Source of the DNA: Planctomycetota bacterium
Lineage (GTDB): Bacteria; Planctomycetota; Phycisphaerae; WQYP01
Length of the DNA: 63,634 nucleotides
Assembly (NCBI GenBank): GCA_021827645.1
Contig: JAKAVA010000028.1
Coordinates: 1 to 63,634, forward strand
Reading direction: 5' to 3'
The notes under the pieces were generated by a model, which did not search any database, had not been told where the DNA came from, and saw only the letters and a program-made list of their open reading frames with translations. The position numbers and the translations under genes were made by a program. Positions 9,997 to 17,999 of this stretch are shown in pieces (position 1 is the first letter of the stretch; every line of letters begins with the position of its first letter).

Positions 9997-10575
9997 ATGG
10001 CTTTGGATTCGCGGGCCTTAAGTGCCTTAATTCAACGGTGCCGGGCCGGCGACAAAGCGGCGTGGGACGAGTTCGTCGGCCTTTATTGGGAGCGACTCTT
10101 CGCCTACGCGCACAAGACCACGCGCAACCCCGATCTGGCTTCTGATCTGGTTCAGGAGACATTTCTGAGAGTTGTGCAGAAAGTAGGTCGCTATACGGAA
10201 GAAGGAAAATTTGAGGCTTGGCTTTTCCGGATTATTGTGAATCTAGTCCGGGATCATGCCAGATCTAACTCGAGGCGACCGGTTCGGTCTACTGTGGTGG
10301 ATTTTGAGATTGGAAAGGAGATCACGGATCACCTGCCTGCGAGGGAAAACGCTGACGATGCGGAGCATCGCGAGGAGCGGGAAAAACTTTATGGAGCATT
10401 GGAGCAGCTGCCTGAATTGGATCGCCAAGTTCTGCTCCTGAGACATTATGGAAGTTTGTCATTCAAGGAGATTGCAACGATTATCGGCTGTCCACTTGGC
10501 ACAGTACTTGCCAGAGCCCACCGGGCTCTGGGCAAATTGCGGGTGATCATGGAGGTGGATCATGAAGCGTCTTAG
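9997..10575 (+). CDS. ECF-type RNA polymerase sigma factor
   Basis: 192 residues with the two sigma domains of the ECF class. Region 2 (about residues 20-90) contains FVGLYWERLFAYAHKTT, the core-binding DLVQETFLRV and the promoter-melting EGKFEAWLFRI. Region 4 (about 130-185) contains LPELDRQVLLLRHYG, the helix-turn-helix FKEIATIIGCPLGTV and ARAHRALGKL. The linker is short and acidic. The last 14 bases overlap the next gene, which encodes a membrane protein likely to be its anti-sigma factor. The nearby secreted protein and propeller gene are plausible regulon members, but no ECF promoter motif was identified. Confidence 0.9.
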   Translation: MALDSRALSALIQRCRAGDKAAWDEFVGLYWERLFAYAHKTTRNPDLASDLVQETFLRVVQKVGRYTEEGKFEAWLFRIIVNLVRDHARSNSRRPVRSTVVDFEIGKEITDHLPARENADDAEHREEREKLYGALEQLPELDRQVLLLRHYGSLSFKEIATIIGCPLGTVLARAHRALGKLRVIMEVDHEAS

Positions 10576-11173
10576 TCTTTCACAGGCATGCCTGCTGCAT
10601 GCGGCAGGTGAACTGGGTGAAAGTTCATCCAAGCGACTGATGGAGCATGTCGAAACGTATCCAGCAGCGATGGTGGAATATGAACAGACAGCCGCCAAGC
10701 TTGCTCTGCTTGAATCGCTGCCGCCCATGGATGACGAATTAAAACCTCTGGAGAAGGAGCGCATCCGGTCGCAAATAGCCTGCGGAGTTATGGAGAAACA
10801 ACGCCGTGAAAAGCGGGCTGAATTCAAGCAAAAACTGCGCCCTCTGTTTTATCGCACGATGTCTATTGCATCGGGTGTTGCGGCCGCGCTGGTGGTAATG
10901 GCTGGCATTCATGTCGTGCAGATGCGGGCGGCCGCTCGAGAACAGCGGCTCCGCGATGCCGTAACCGATTTCCGTGAATTTGCACAGACCGATCTGCCGG
11001 CAAGCAGAATGCTCATGCTGCAAAAACTAGATTCAGCAGGCGGCATGTCATCCGAGTCGGGTGAATTTGACGCCGACGCCCCGATCGGTGCGTCGAATAA
11101 TCTGATTCAATTCCTGAATGCTTTGGATAGGATAAAACTCAGCGCAGAGTCGGCCGTCAATCCGGCGCAGTAA
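10562..11173 (+). CDS. Probable membrane anti-sigma factor lacking the zinc ligands
   Basis: 203 residues, overlapping the sigma gene by 14 bases, which suggests translational coupling. The N-terminal part (LHAAGELGESSSKRLMEHVETYP, residues 12-34) aligns by eye with the start of zinc-binding anti-sigma domains, which normally read Hx3Cx2C. Here the His is kept but the two cysteines are Tyr and Met. One membrane helix follows at about 98-120 (MSIASGVAAALVVMAGIHVV), then a soluble domain of about 80 residues outside the membrane. The layout, cytoplasmic domain-helix-sensor, is that of an anti-sigma factor controlling the preceding ECF sigma by regulated release. Function is inferred from position and layout. 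Confidence 0.65.
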   Translation: MKRLSLSQACLLHAAGELGESSSKRLMEHVETYPAAMVEYEQTAAKLALLESLPPMDDELKPLEKERIRSQIACGVMEKQRREKRAEFKQKLRPLFYRTMSIASGVAAALVVMAGIHVVQMRAAAREQRLRDAVTDFREFAQTDLPASRMLMLQKLDSAGGMSSESGEFDADAPIGASNNLIQFLNALDRIKLSAESAVNPAQ

Positions 11174-11287
11174 AACGGCCGGGGAAATAATAGGTATCGG
11201 CTCAATGGAACTGGGCCGCATTTTACGATATCCGTCATGGTGATCATGGATTGATGCAGTGACTCAAATCGTGCGGAGTATGTTTTA

Positions 11288-11872
11288 ATGAAATTTTCCA
11301 TCCGTTGGCCGATGTTGGCAGCCGGAGTATTTCTGCTGGCATCGTTTGCGGTCGCTGCGCCCCAGGCGGCTCAGTCACCAGCGAAACCTTCAGCGCCAAA
11401 CATTTCGGCAGCCCAGGTCAACCAGATCATGAATTTTCTTAAACAGACCCAGCCGGGGCTCTACCGCAAGGCGCTGATGCTGCAGAAATCAGACCCGACA
11501 AAGTTCTACACTCTTATACGTGCCGCGGCTCCGAATTTTCGGCGTTTGGAATACATGCGGAGATATGATCCAAAACTTTTTGCCTATACATTGGAGGACC
11601 TGAATTTAACGCATCAGTCCTACTCGCTCGCATGGCAATTACGTAAGAACCCACAATCACCTCAGAACGGAAAACTTCGTACGAAATTGCTCCATGTCGT
11701 CACTCAACAGTTCGAACTGCGCCAGACCATCCGCAAACACATCATCGATCGTCTTTTGAAGCGCGTGACCGTGCTTAAAAAGCAGTTGTCACAGAGAAGC
11801 AAAGAAAAGCAGAAAATCATCACCGACCGCATCGAACAACTCACCGGCAAGCGGCTGAATGTAAACTGGTAG
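11288..11872 (+). CDS. Secreted helical protein of unknown function
   Basis: 194 residues with a classic signal peptide: MKFSIRW, a hydrophobic core, then SFAVAAPQ with a cleavage site near residue 24. The mature part is mostly helical and very basic (many K/R/Q), ending in a likely coiled coil (LKKQLSQRSKEKQKIITDRIEQL, about 163-185). No family is recognised. It follows the sigma/anti-sigma pair by 114 bases and precedes the propeller gene by 92, so it may belong to the same regulon. A periplasmic role is inferred from the signal peptide only. Confidence 0.6.
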   Translation: MKFSIRWPMLAAGVFLLASFAVAAPQAAQSPAKPSAPNISAAQVNQIMNFLKQTQPGLYRKALMLQKSDPTKFYTLIRAAAPNFRRLEYMRRYDPKLFAYTLEDLNLTHQSYSLAWQLRKNPQSPQNGKLRTKLLHVVTQQFELRQTIRKHIIDRLLKRVTVLKKQLSQRSKEKQKIITDRIEQLTGKRLNVNW

Positions 11873-11964
11873 ACTCGGCGGGTACAATTGCAATCGACTG
11901 CGGAATTTACCGGATGATAACGCCTGCAGACCGGACATCTGTGTTGCTGTTCAAGGAGAAGGCT

Positions 11965-13179
11965 GTGAAGCGGTTAAATAAAATATCCATACAGGCGGTA
12001 TTCTGCTCAATCCTGATCGCCGGTGCGGCGTTCGGCGCCGGCAAACGTGTCGGGCCGGGTGTGCCACCATTTCTGGTGCGGCCGGGGCTGCGCGTCACAC
12101 TCGCCGCCAAGGGGTTGCAAAATGCGAGATTTCTGCAGTTTGACCCCGCTGGGCGCCTCTTTGTAAGCCAGCCGGGACGCGGGAATATCATTCTGCTCAG
12201 TAATCCAGATCACGCGGGGTTTTTCACCCGTCATACGGTTTTTGTATCACACATGCCGGCGGTTCAGGCCATGGTCTATCGCGATGGATGGCTCTGGTTC
12301 GCGTGCGCCGGAAAAATATGCAAAACTCGAGACAACGGCAAGCAGTTGCACGCGAGAAAGATTCTGACCGTCATCAGCGGACTTCCGCAGGGAGGGTGGC
12401 ACTGGTGGCGCAGTCTCTTGCTCACCCAGCATCATCTCTACACCAGTATCGGTGACATGCGGAACATCAATGCCGATCCGCCGGCACTGGGACGGGAGGA
12501 AATCTGGCAGTACAACTTCGACGGCACCGGCAAAACACTTTTCTGCACCGGCATCCGAAATACCGAAAAACTCCTCCAGCGCCCCGGCACCCATCAGATT
12601 TGGGGATGCGATGAGGGGAGCGATCAATTCGGCCATCCGCTGGGCGAAACCACGGGGCATCAAAAAATTACCGATCTCAACCCGCCGGAAGAAGTCAATC
12701 ATTATGTTAAAGGGGGATTCTACGGTCATCCATATGTCGTAGGAAATAATATCCCTCGCTACGAGTGGCTGAAAAAACTCGGCGATAAGGCGATCGTTAA
12801 AATCGCTCAGCATGCCATTCCGCCCGCGTGGTGCCTTCCAGCGCATTGGTCGGCGGTATCCGCCTGTTTTCTTACCACCAATTATTTTCCCGGCCTCAAG
12901 GGTGATCTGGTCGTCTGCTGCCATGGATCTTGGGATAGCCAGCCGCTGGTTGGATATCGATTGGAAGTTGTAACGTTCGACCATTGGACAAAAAACCCCT
13001 CCGGACAATTTCCGCTTCTCAAGACACTGCGGCACGGGAGCGACATCCTGGCCCGACCGGTGAATTGCGTCGAGGCGGCGGATGGATCGCTTTATTTCAG
13101 TTCAGATTCCAACAACTGCATTTATCACGTGATGTACGTGGGCCCGAAGAATATTTCGATGGTATCGACGCGGTATTAA
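11965..13179 (+). CDS. Secreted sorbosone/glucose dehydrogenase-like beta-propeller protein
   Basis: 404 residues from a GTG at 11965 with AAGGAG five to ten bases upstream; the longer frame from 11914 has no such site and would bury the signal peptide (KRLNKISIQAVFCSILIAGAAFG). The mature part resembles soluble PQQ sugar dehydrogenases and L-sorbosone dehydrogenases: NARFLQFDPAGRLFVSQPG, VQAMVYRDGWLWFAC, then HWWRSLLLTQHHLYTSIGD, GIRNTEKL (family: G.RN..G) and the C-terminal RPVNCVEAADGSLYFSSDS. Such proteins are six-bladed propellers, many lacking proven PQQ activity. The substrate is unknown. It ends just before a 30-base perfect palindrome. Confidence 0.75.
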   Translation: MKRLNKISIQAVFCSILIAGAAFGAGKRVGPGVPPFLVRPGLRVTLAAKGLQNARFLQFDPAGRLFVSQPGRGNIILLSNPDHAGFFTRHTVFVSHMPAVQAMVYRDGWLWFACAGKICKTRDNGKQLHARKILTVISGLPQGGWHWWRSLLLTQHHLYTSIGDMRNINADPPALGREEIWQYNFDGTGKTLFCTGIRNTEKLLQRPGTHQIWGCDEGSDQFGHPLGETTGHQKITDLNPPEEVNHYVKGGFYGHPYVVGNNIPRYEWLKKLGDKAIVKIAQHAIPPAWCLPAHWSAVSACFLTTNYFPGLKGDLVVCCHGSWDSQPLVGYRLEVVTFDHWTKNPSGQFPLLKTLRHGSDILARPVNCVEAADGSLYFSSDSNNCIYHVMYVGPKNISMVSTRY

Positions 13180-13182
13180 CAA

Positions 13183-13212
13183 ATTTCAAATCTCAAATTT
13201 GAGATTTGAAAT
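13183..13212. repeat. 30-base perfect palindrome
   Basis: ATTTCAAATCTCAAA is followed directly by its exact reverse complement. It is AT-only apart from four G/C bases per strand, lacks a T-run and starts three bases after the propeller gene's stop. It could act as a weak terminator or be a dispersed intergenic palindrome. Confidence 0.8.
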
Positions 13213-13253
13213 CTAAGAGTTTGAACCTGTTGCGCGGCAAATTATGCTTGGAA

Positions 13254-13327
13254 TGGGCCTGAATGGATTCGAACCATTGACCTCGTCATTATCAGTGACG
13301 CGCTCTAACCAACTGAGCTACAAGCCC
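13254..13327 (-). tRNA. tRNA-Ile (anticodon GAT)
   Basis: On the minus strand the sequence gives a full cloverleaf. The acceptor stem GGGCTTG pairs with CAGGCCC (one G-T pair). A D-arm with AGCTCAGTTGGTTAGAGC is present. The anticodon arm has loop CTGATAA (anticodon GAT, isoleucine). The T-arm contains GGTTCGAATCC and the discriminator base is A. CCA is not encoded. The gene is solitary, not inside an rRNA operon. Confidence 0.95.
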
Positions 13328-13378
13328 GTATTTCTCGTCCCTGCGGTGCATGCCTTCCACACCCCCAAGGAATTCCTC

Positions 13379-13407
13379 ATATTCGCTTTTCATGGCCGGA
13401 ATGTCAA
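13379..13407 (-). promoter_or_regulatory. Possible promoter of tRNA-Ile
   Basis: A perfect TTGACA (-35, minus strand, 13402-13407) lies about 75 bases ahead of the tRNA. The -10 box at 17-base spacing (GAATAT) is poor, so only the -35 is convincing. Confidence 0.35.
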
Positions 13408-13456
13408 GCGCAGCGGCAAAGTGAAAAGCTCGCCATCGTGTCGAATCCGCTGCCGA

Positions 13457-13771
13457 TTACGCCATGTGAAACATCTCCGTCAAGTCCACAGCTCTGGGGC
13501 TGCTGTCCGAGTTCGTCGCCATGATGTCCGCCATATAAACCCACCACTTTCGGCAGATGGGAGCTTGAGCGATGGCATTCCAGCGTGCTTCACTTTCAAT
13601 TTCCGCATAGGCAAAAAGCTGGTGCGTGTGCGGGCAGAGATAAATGGAATAGTTATGGACTCCGTGGGATTTAAGTAGGGCGAAAAGCTCGGGCCATATC
13701 TCATCATGGCGGCGTTTATACTCAGCCGCCTTACCGGGATTGAGTTCCATGACAAAGGCTTTGCGAATCAT
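13457..13771 (-). CDS. rhaM: L-rhamnose mutarotase
   Basis: 104 residues from the ATG at 13769-13771, preceded by GGAG at seven bases; an earlier in-frame ATG (13789) has no such site. The whole protein matches RhaM (EC 5.1.3.32): IRKAFVMELNPGKAAEYKRRHDEIWPEL at the N-terminus, LKSHGVHNYSIYL, FAYAEIESEARWNAIA and CRKWWVYMADIM. The conserved His of RRHDEIWPE (acid/base) and the Trp pair are present. RhaM interconverts alpha- and beta-L-rhamnose, feeding RhaA. No other rhamnose gene is nearby, so it is an isolated pathway member, as is common in planctomycetes, where rhamnose genes are scattered. Confidence 0.92.
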   Translation of the reverse strand: MIRKAFVMELNPGKAAEYKRRHDEIWPELFALLKSHGVHNYSIYLCPHTHQLFAYAEIESEARWNAIAQAPICRKWWVYMADIMATNSDSSPRAVDLTEMFHMA

Positions 13772-13787
13772 CGGCGGGCTCCAGTTC

Positions 13788-13830
13788 ATAAAAACAACAG
13801 AGGCTCCCAGGTTAGTTCCGGAAGCCTCTG
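13788..13830 (-). terminator. Rho-independent terminator after the PEP-CTERM remnant
   Basis: On the minus strand CAGAGGCT and AGCCTCTG form an 8-bp stem followed by TTGTTTTTATG. It lies 50 bases past the stop codon of the PEP-CTERM remnant. Confidence 0.65.
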
Positions 13831-13879
13831 CAAAAATAATTCAAGCAGCCGAGTTTGGCCAGTGTGCTGTGGCTGAATA

Positions 13880-14038
13880 TCACTCGCCCCGCCGACGGCG
13901 CAGCAGCAACATTCCTGCAGTAGCGACGCCGAGCATCGCCAGCGATGCCGGTTCCGGTGTCTGGGTTGGGAGAAGATAAATTCGCGAATGCGACCAATTT
14001 TTCGTCTGATTGAAACAGAGGGATAGGTATCCCGCCGC
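13880..14038 (-). pseudogene. Orphan PEP-CTERM sorting-signal tail
   Basis: In this frame the minus strand reads a stop-free run of 52 codons ending in PEPASLAMLGVATAGMLLLRRRR-G-E and a stop: the complete PEP-CTERM anchor (PEP motif, hydrophobic helix, Arg cluster). There is no start codon, no ribosome binding site and no signal peptide; a TGA at 14039-14041 precedes it in frame. It keeps a terminator downstream. It looks like the 3' end of a lost exported-protein gene. A frameshifted gene start is not visible in the 110 bases up to rimO. Confidence 0.7.
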
Positions 14039-14082
14039 TCATGATTCGCTGGCTTTGTAAGCCTTACTCTGCTAACGTAACG

Positions 14083-14131
14083 GCATGCGGGAATGTGTGC
14101 CGTGGTAATCAAAGAAGGCGATCCCGCATGC
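14083..14131. repeat. Inverted repeat ahead of rimO
   Basis: GCATGCGGGA (14083-14092) and TCCCGCATGC (14122-14131) are exact inverted copies 29 bases apart. It lies just before the rimO ribosome binding site and just upstream of the truncated PEP-CTERM tail, so it could be an operator, a leader hairpin, or the scar of the event that removed the PEP-CTERM gene. Confidence 0.6.
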
Positions 14132-14149
14132 GAAACATGAGGATGAACA

Positions 14150-15646
14150 GTGGCCGGTCCGGGTAAAGGTCGAAAAAACCGTGCGCAACCTGTTGCGGAG
14201 CCGACAGTTGCATTTGTTTCTCTGGGGTGCCCCAAGAATCTTATCGATAGCGAACGGATGCTGGGATTGCTGGCGGCGGATGGGTTTGCCATTACCGCCG
14301 ACCATGATCAGGCGGATACGATTGTCATCAACACCTGCGGATTTCTGGAGGCGAGTAAAACCGAGGCCCTTGGCGTCATCAACGAGGCCCTGCAACTGAA
14401 GGCCAAGGCTCAGAAAAAAGGGCGGCAAAAGCGCGTGGTGGTGGCAGGATGCCTGGTGCAGCGACAGCGGGCAAAATTACTCGATGAAGTGCCGGGCGTT
14501 GATGCCTTGGTGGGTGTGTTTGATCGCGAAAATATTGTTGCCGCCGTTCGCGGGTCCAAGCGGGATGAGCAAACGCCGGACATGGGGCATTTTCACCCGG
14601 TGACACAATTCATTTCCAAGCATGATCGAAGCCGGAAGGGGTATTTCGAAGCCGATGATTCGCGTCTGCGGCTTACGCCGCGGCACTATGCGTATCTGCG
14701 GATATCCGAAGGGTGCAATCAGGGATGCACGTTCTGCACGATTCCCTCCATCCGGGGCCGCATGCGTTCCAAGCCGCTCGATGCGATTTTGACCGAGGCT
14801 CGCGAGTTGGTCGCCGATGGTGCATTTGAACTCAATCTGATCGGCCAGGATACCACCAGTTATGGAACTGACATCGGCTACGATGGGCCGGGCGAGGGAC
14901 TTGCCGGTCTGATCAGAACGCTGGATCAACAAATTGGTACCGGATGGATCCGGCTGATGTATGCGTATCCAAGCTGTTTCACGGACGAGATGATCAAGGC
15001 GATCCGCGACGCCGAGCATATGGTGAAGTATATCGATATGCCGCTGCAGCATATTAATGATGATATCCTGCACGCGATGCGGCGCAAGGTGACGCGCAAG
15101 CAGATTGAAACCCTGCTGGACAAACTGCGACGCTGGATACCGGACATCGCCATCCGCACCACGCTCATTACCGGCTTTCCGGGTGAAACGGATGAGCAAC
15201 ATGCGGAGCTCGTAGAATTTGTAGATGAATTCGGGTTTGACTGTCTGGGAGTTTTTGAATACTCGCCGGAACCGGGCACACCGGCCGGTCGGCTGTGGGA
15301 ATCGCAGGCGGTTCCTGCCGAGGTGATGGCGGCGCGACGCGAAGAATTAATGTTAGCGCAGCGGGCGAATGTGTTGATGAAGAATGAGGCGCTGGTGGGC
15401 GAGAAGCTGACGGTGCTCGTGGACCGCGTTGATCGCGGGCAGCGGATGGCCATTGGACGTTATGATGGCCAGGCACCGGAAATTGACGGCGAGGTGATCA
15501 TCGAGAAGATCGACGCGGTACCGGGTGAATTGGTGCAGGTGAAGGTTGAGGAATTTTCGGGTTACGATCTTCTGGGGCGGCGTATCAAGACGCTCAGGAC
15601 CGGCCTGACCCCCAGCACACCCCTGCCCATCTTGGGCGACCGTTGA
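14150..15646 (+). CDS. rimO: Ribosomal protein S12 methylthiotransferase
   Basis: 498 residues. RimO adds a methylthio group to a conserved aspartate of ribosomal protein S12. The N-terminal MTTase domain has the three extra cluster cysteines: SLGCPKN (about 24-30), NTCGF (about 64) and GCLVQR (about 101). The radical SAM motif is CNQGCTFC (about 188-195) followed by PSIRGRMRSK. A TRAM domain ends the protein. 'SLGCPKNLIDSE' distinguishes RimO from the tRNA enzyme MiaB. The protein has about 40-50 extra residues, mostly at the two ends. Start GTG at 14150 with GAGG seven bases upstream. It is followed after 17 bases by pgsA. Its target, rpsL, is at 31.1-31.4 kb in this window, with the modified site intact. 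Confidence 0.93.
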   Translation: MAGPGKGRKNRAQPVAEPTVAFVSLGCPKNLIDSERMLGLLAADGFAITADHDQADTIVINTCGFLEASKTEALGVINEALQLKAKAQKKGRQKRVVVAGCLVQRQRAKLLDEVPGVDALVGVFDRENIVAAVRGSKRDEQTPDMGHFHPVTQFISKHDRSRKGYFEADDSRLRLTPRHYAYLRISEGCNQGCTFCTIPSIRGRMRSKPLDAILTEARELVADGAFELNLIGQDTTSYGTDIGYDGPGEGLAGLIRTLDQQIGTGWIRLMYAYPSCFTDEMIKAIRDAEHMVKYIDMPLQHINDDILHAMRRKVTRKQIETLLDKLRRWIPDIAIRTTLITGFPGETDEQHAELVEFVDEFGFDCLGVFEYSPEPGTPAGRLWESQAVPAEVMAARREELMLAQRANVLMKNEALVGEKLTVLVDRVDRGQRMAIGRYDGQAPEIDGEVIIEKIDAVPGELVQVKVEEFSGYDLLGRRIKTLRTGLTPSTPLPILGDR

Positions 15647-15663
15647 ACGAGCGGAGGTGAGGC

Positions 15664-16323
15664 GTGCCGACTGAATCTCCATCCTCCGCGGCCCCTCATC
15701 GGCAAATCCCGAACCTGATCACCATCGGGCGGTTGGTGGTGACGGCCTTCTTCTTTATCGTGATTAATATGTCGCCGCCCTACCACGCCGTAACGGTGTG
15801 GATCGCGGTGGCGCTAGCCCTGTTCGCCATAGCGGTCGCCAGCGACATTCTGGACGGCTATCTGGCCCGTGCGTGGAAGGCGGAAAGCGTTTTCGGGCGC
15901 GTGGTGGACCCGTTTGCCGACAAAATATTAATCTGCGGTGCGTTTGTCTTCTTTTCGGTACCGGGATGGACGGCCTGGCCGATGGCGCCGCATCTTAGCG
16001 TGCTGGGCGTTTCGCCGACGGGGATCACCGCATGGATGGCGGTGGTACTTATCGCGCGGGAATTTCTGGTGACGGGGATCCGATCATTGGCGGAGGGGCA
16101 GGGAATCGATTTTCGGGCCCAGTGGGCGGGCAAAGTGAAGATGGTTTTGCAGTGCTCGGCGGTCATCGGTGTGATCGTGTGTCAGTTGCTGGCGTGGGAA
16201 CTGCCGGCGGGCATATTAAAATGGTTTCTCTACACGCGCGATCTGGCCATCTGGCTTACACTGGCGGTGACGGTGCTTTCAGCTTGGCAGTATATTTCGA
16301 TGGCGCGGCGACTGATCCGATGA
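15664..16323 (+). CDS. pgsA: CDP-diacylglycerol-glycerol-3-phosphate 3-phosphatidyltransferase
   Basis: 219 residues with about five membrane helices. It makes phosphatidylglycerophosphate from CDP-diacylglycerol and glycerol-3-phosphate. The CDP-alcohol phosphotransferase signature DGx2ARx8Gx3Dx3D is complete: DGYLAR (63-68), G at 77, then RVVDPFAD. The N-terminus (QIPNLITIGRLVV) is typical of PgsA. GTG start with GGAGGTGA just upstream. It lies between rimO and the gene for the next enzyme of the pathway, pgpA, which begins on the base after the pgsA stop. The three form one operon. Confidence 0.9.
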   Translation: MPTESPSSAAPHRQIPNLITIGRLVVTAFFFIVINMSPPYHAVTVWIAVALALFAIAVASDILDGYLARAWKAESVFGRVVDPFADKILICGAFVFFSVPGWTAWPMAPHLSVLGVSPTGITAWMAVVLIAREFLVTGIRSLAEGQGIDFRAQWAGKVKMVLQCSAVIGVIVCQLLAWELPAGILKWFLYTRDLAIWLTLAVTVLSAWQYISMARRLIR

Positions 16324-16878
16324 TTGGCAAGTCGAGAGTTTATCAAGTGCAGCGGCGGTGAAGGCGGACTGGAACTGAACGACAACCTGAAAAAATGGAT
16401 CATCACCGGCGGCGGATTGGGCCTGCTTAAACCGGCTCCGGGCAGCTGGGGCTCGTGCGGACCGGCCCTTATCTGGTGGCTGCTGCTCTGGGGCGGTGTT
16501 TCGCCGGCGGCACGCATCGGCATTTCACTGGCCATCATTGTCGCGGCAGGATTTTTTACGGTTCGCCTCGGCCCTTGGGCGGAAAAGTACTTCGGGAAGA
16601 AGGATCCGGGACAGGTGGTCCTGGATGAATATGCCGGTTATCTCACGGCTACACTCTTTCTGCCCCTACCCACCCGATGCGTGGGACATCCGTGGGGTGC
16701 ATGGATCGCTGCCGCGGTGGTGTATCTGCTTTTCCGTCTTACCGACACGATGAAACTGCCGCCCTGCCGCCAATTGGAAAAACTGCCGGCGGGGTGGGGC
16801 GTTTTCTGGGATGACATCGCCGCCGGGATTCAAGTTAATATTCTGCTGCAGATTGCCATAAGAATCTGGCTGCATTGA
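16324..16878 (+). CDS. pgpA: Phosphatidylglycerophosphatase A
   Basis: About 184 residues. It removes the terminal phosphate from phosphatidylglycerophosphate to give phosphatidylglycerol. PgpA motifs are visible: KPAPGSWGS (about 36-44, family GT.P.APGT.GS), then DPGQVVLDEYAGYL (metal-binding Asp/Glu) and FRLTDTMKLPP...WGVFWDDIAAG, the second acidic cluster. Four hydrophobic segments. The start is uncertain: a TTG at 16324 abuts the pgsA stop, and alternative starts lie up to 17 codons in. Directly downstream of pgsA, consistent with consecutive steps. Confidence 0.88.
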   Translation: MASREFIKCSGGEGGLELNDNLKKWIITGGGLGLLKPAPGSWGSCGPALIWWLLLWGGVSPAARIGISLAIIVAAGFFTVRLGPWAEKYFGKKDPGQVVLDEYAGYLTATLFLPLPTRCVGHPWGAWIAAAVVYLLFRLTDTMKLPPCRQLEKLPAGWGVFWDDIAAGIQVNILLQIAIRIWLH

Positions 16879-16981
16879 GCAATCCCGAATTGCCCGACCG
16901 ACAGCAAATACAGTGGGAGCCACCGCGTCCTGAGGATGATCGGCTCAGCACAGCCGCCAAATCCGCAACGCGGTTCTGCCG

Positions 16982-17962
16982 CTATCGGACTCGCAACAGC
17001 ACCTTGCCCATCGGCCCGGCGGCCAACTTCGCAAATGCCTGCGGGAGTTGGTCGAACGGAAATTCGCTGTCAATCAACGGTCGGTGATCGCCCCCGGCAA
17101 GGGTTTCCAGTACATGTCGCCACGCACTCTGGGCTTCTTCCGCGGTGTAGGTTCCAACAGCGACACCTCCGATGCGCAAACGCCGGAAGAAAAGGCTGGC
17201 GGTATTAAATTGAGGCACCGGCCCGGCGAGCCGCCCCACCACACTGATCTTTCCCCACATCCCCATCACGTCAAGCAATTCGGAAAAGCCGGAGCCGCCG
17301 ATGTTATCGATTGCCAAGTCCACGCGCCGCGAACCGAGATGCGTCAATACGGATTTTCTCCATGTCGGGTCGGCAGGATCGGCGGTGAAGGCGGCGCCGA
17401 GTTGGCGAAGTTTTGCCGCTTTATCCGGCGAGCGAGAAAGGGCGATCACATGGTGCCCCATGGCGGCGGCAAGTTGCGTGGCCGCAACGCCGACACCGCC
17501 GGATGCGCCGGTGATCAATACCACCAATCGGCCGACGGGGCCGAACTGCGTCAGCGCCTGCCACGCCGTGAGATAAACCAAGCTGGCGCACGCTGCCTGC
17601 TGCAGCGTCCATCCGCCGGGCACATGTGCGAGGCAATTGGCGGGTACCGCGACGCGCTGGGCGAATGTGCCGGCACGCTCAACACCAACGGGACCGCGAA
17701 TAATCAGTGCGTGATCATTCAACTGCCAGCCGCTTACCCCGGATCCAACGGCAAGTACCCGCCCCACACCATCACGCCCCAGAATATGCGGCAGCGCCGG
17801 CCGAGCGGGATATGCTCCCTCGGCCAGATATCGGTCGGCAGGATTAAGAGCGGAGTAAATGACCTCCAGCAGCACATCGCCGCTGTGAAGTTCCGGCTCG
17901 GGGGCGTCGGCCAATCTGAGATTCTCGATCGAGCCGAGTTTATCAAGCAACCATGCTTTCAT
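16982..17962 (-). CDS. Zinc-independent MDR oxidoreductase, quinone-reductase like
   Basis: 326 residues from the ATG at 17960-17962, which has GGAGATG nearby; the frame is open 23 codons further upstream without support. It belongs to the medium-chain dehydrogenase/reductase superfamily: MKAWLLDKLGSIENLRL start, NPADRYLAEG, GRDGVGRVLAVGSGV, and the nucleotide-binding loop ITGASGGVGVAATQLA (about 145-160), which indicates NADPH use. The catalytic zinc cysteines of alcohol dehydrogenases are absent, so it resembles quinone oxidoreductase (QorA) or crotonyl-CoA reductase-like members. The substrate cannot be told. It is followed by hrpB upstream on the same strand after 37 bases. Confidence 0.82.
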   Translation of the reverse strand: MKAWLLDKLGSIENLRLADAPEPELHSGDVLLEVIYSALNPADRYLAEGAYPARPALPHILGRDGVGRVLAVGSGVSGWQLNDHALIIRGPVGVERAGTFAQRVAVPANCLAHVPGGWTLQQAACASLVYLTAWQALTQFGPVGRLVVLITGASGGVGVAATQLAAAMGHHVIALSRSPDKAAKLRQLGAAFTADPADPTWRKSVLTHLGSRRVDLAIDNIGGSGFSELLDVMGMWGKISVVGRLAGPVPQFNTASLFFRRLRIGGVAVGTYTAEEAQSAWRHVLETLAGGDHRPLIDSEFPFDQLPQAFAKLAAGPMGKVLLRVR

Positions 17963-17999
17963 ATCACATCTCCAATATTTTTCCCGCGAAACGCAATTC

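Noticed and set aside
13254..13327. tRNA-Ile as an integration site of a mobile element
   Set aside because: No integrase, no repeated tRNA end and no foreign gene block nearby.
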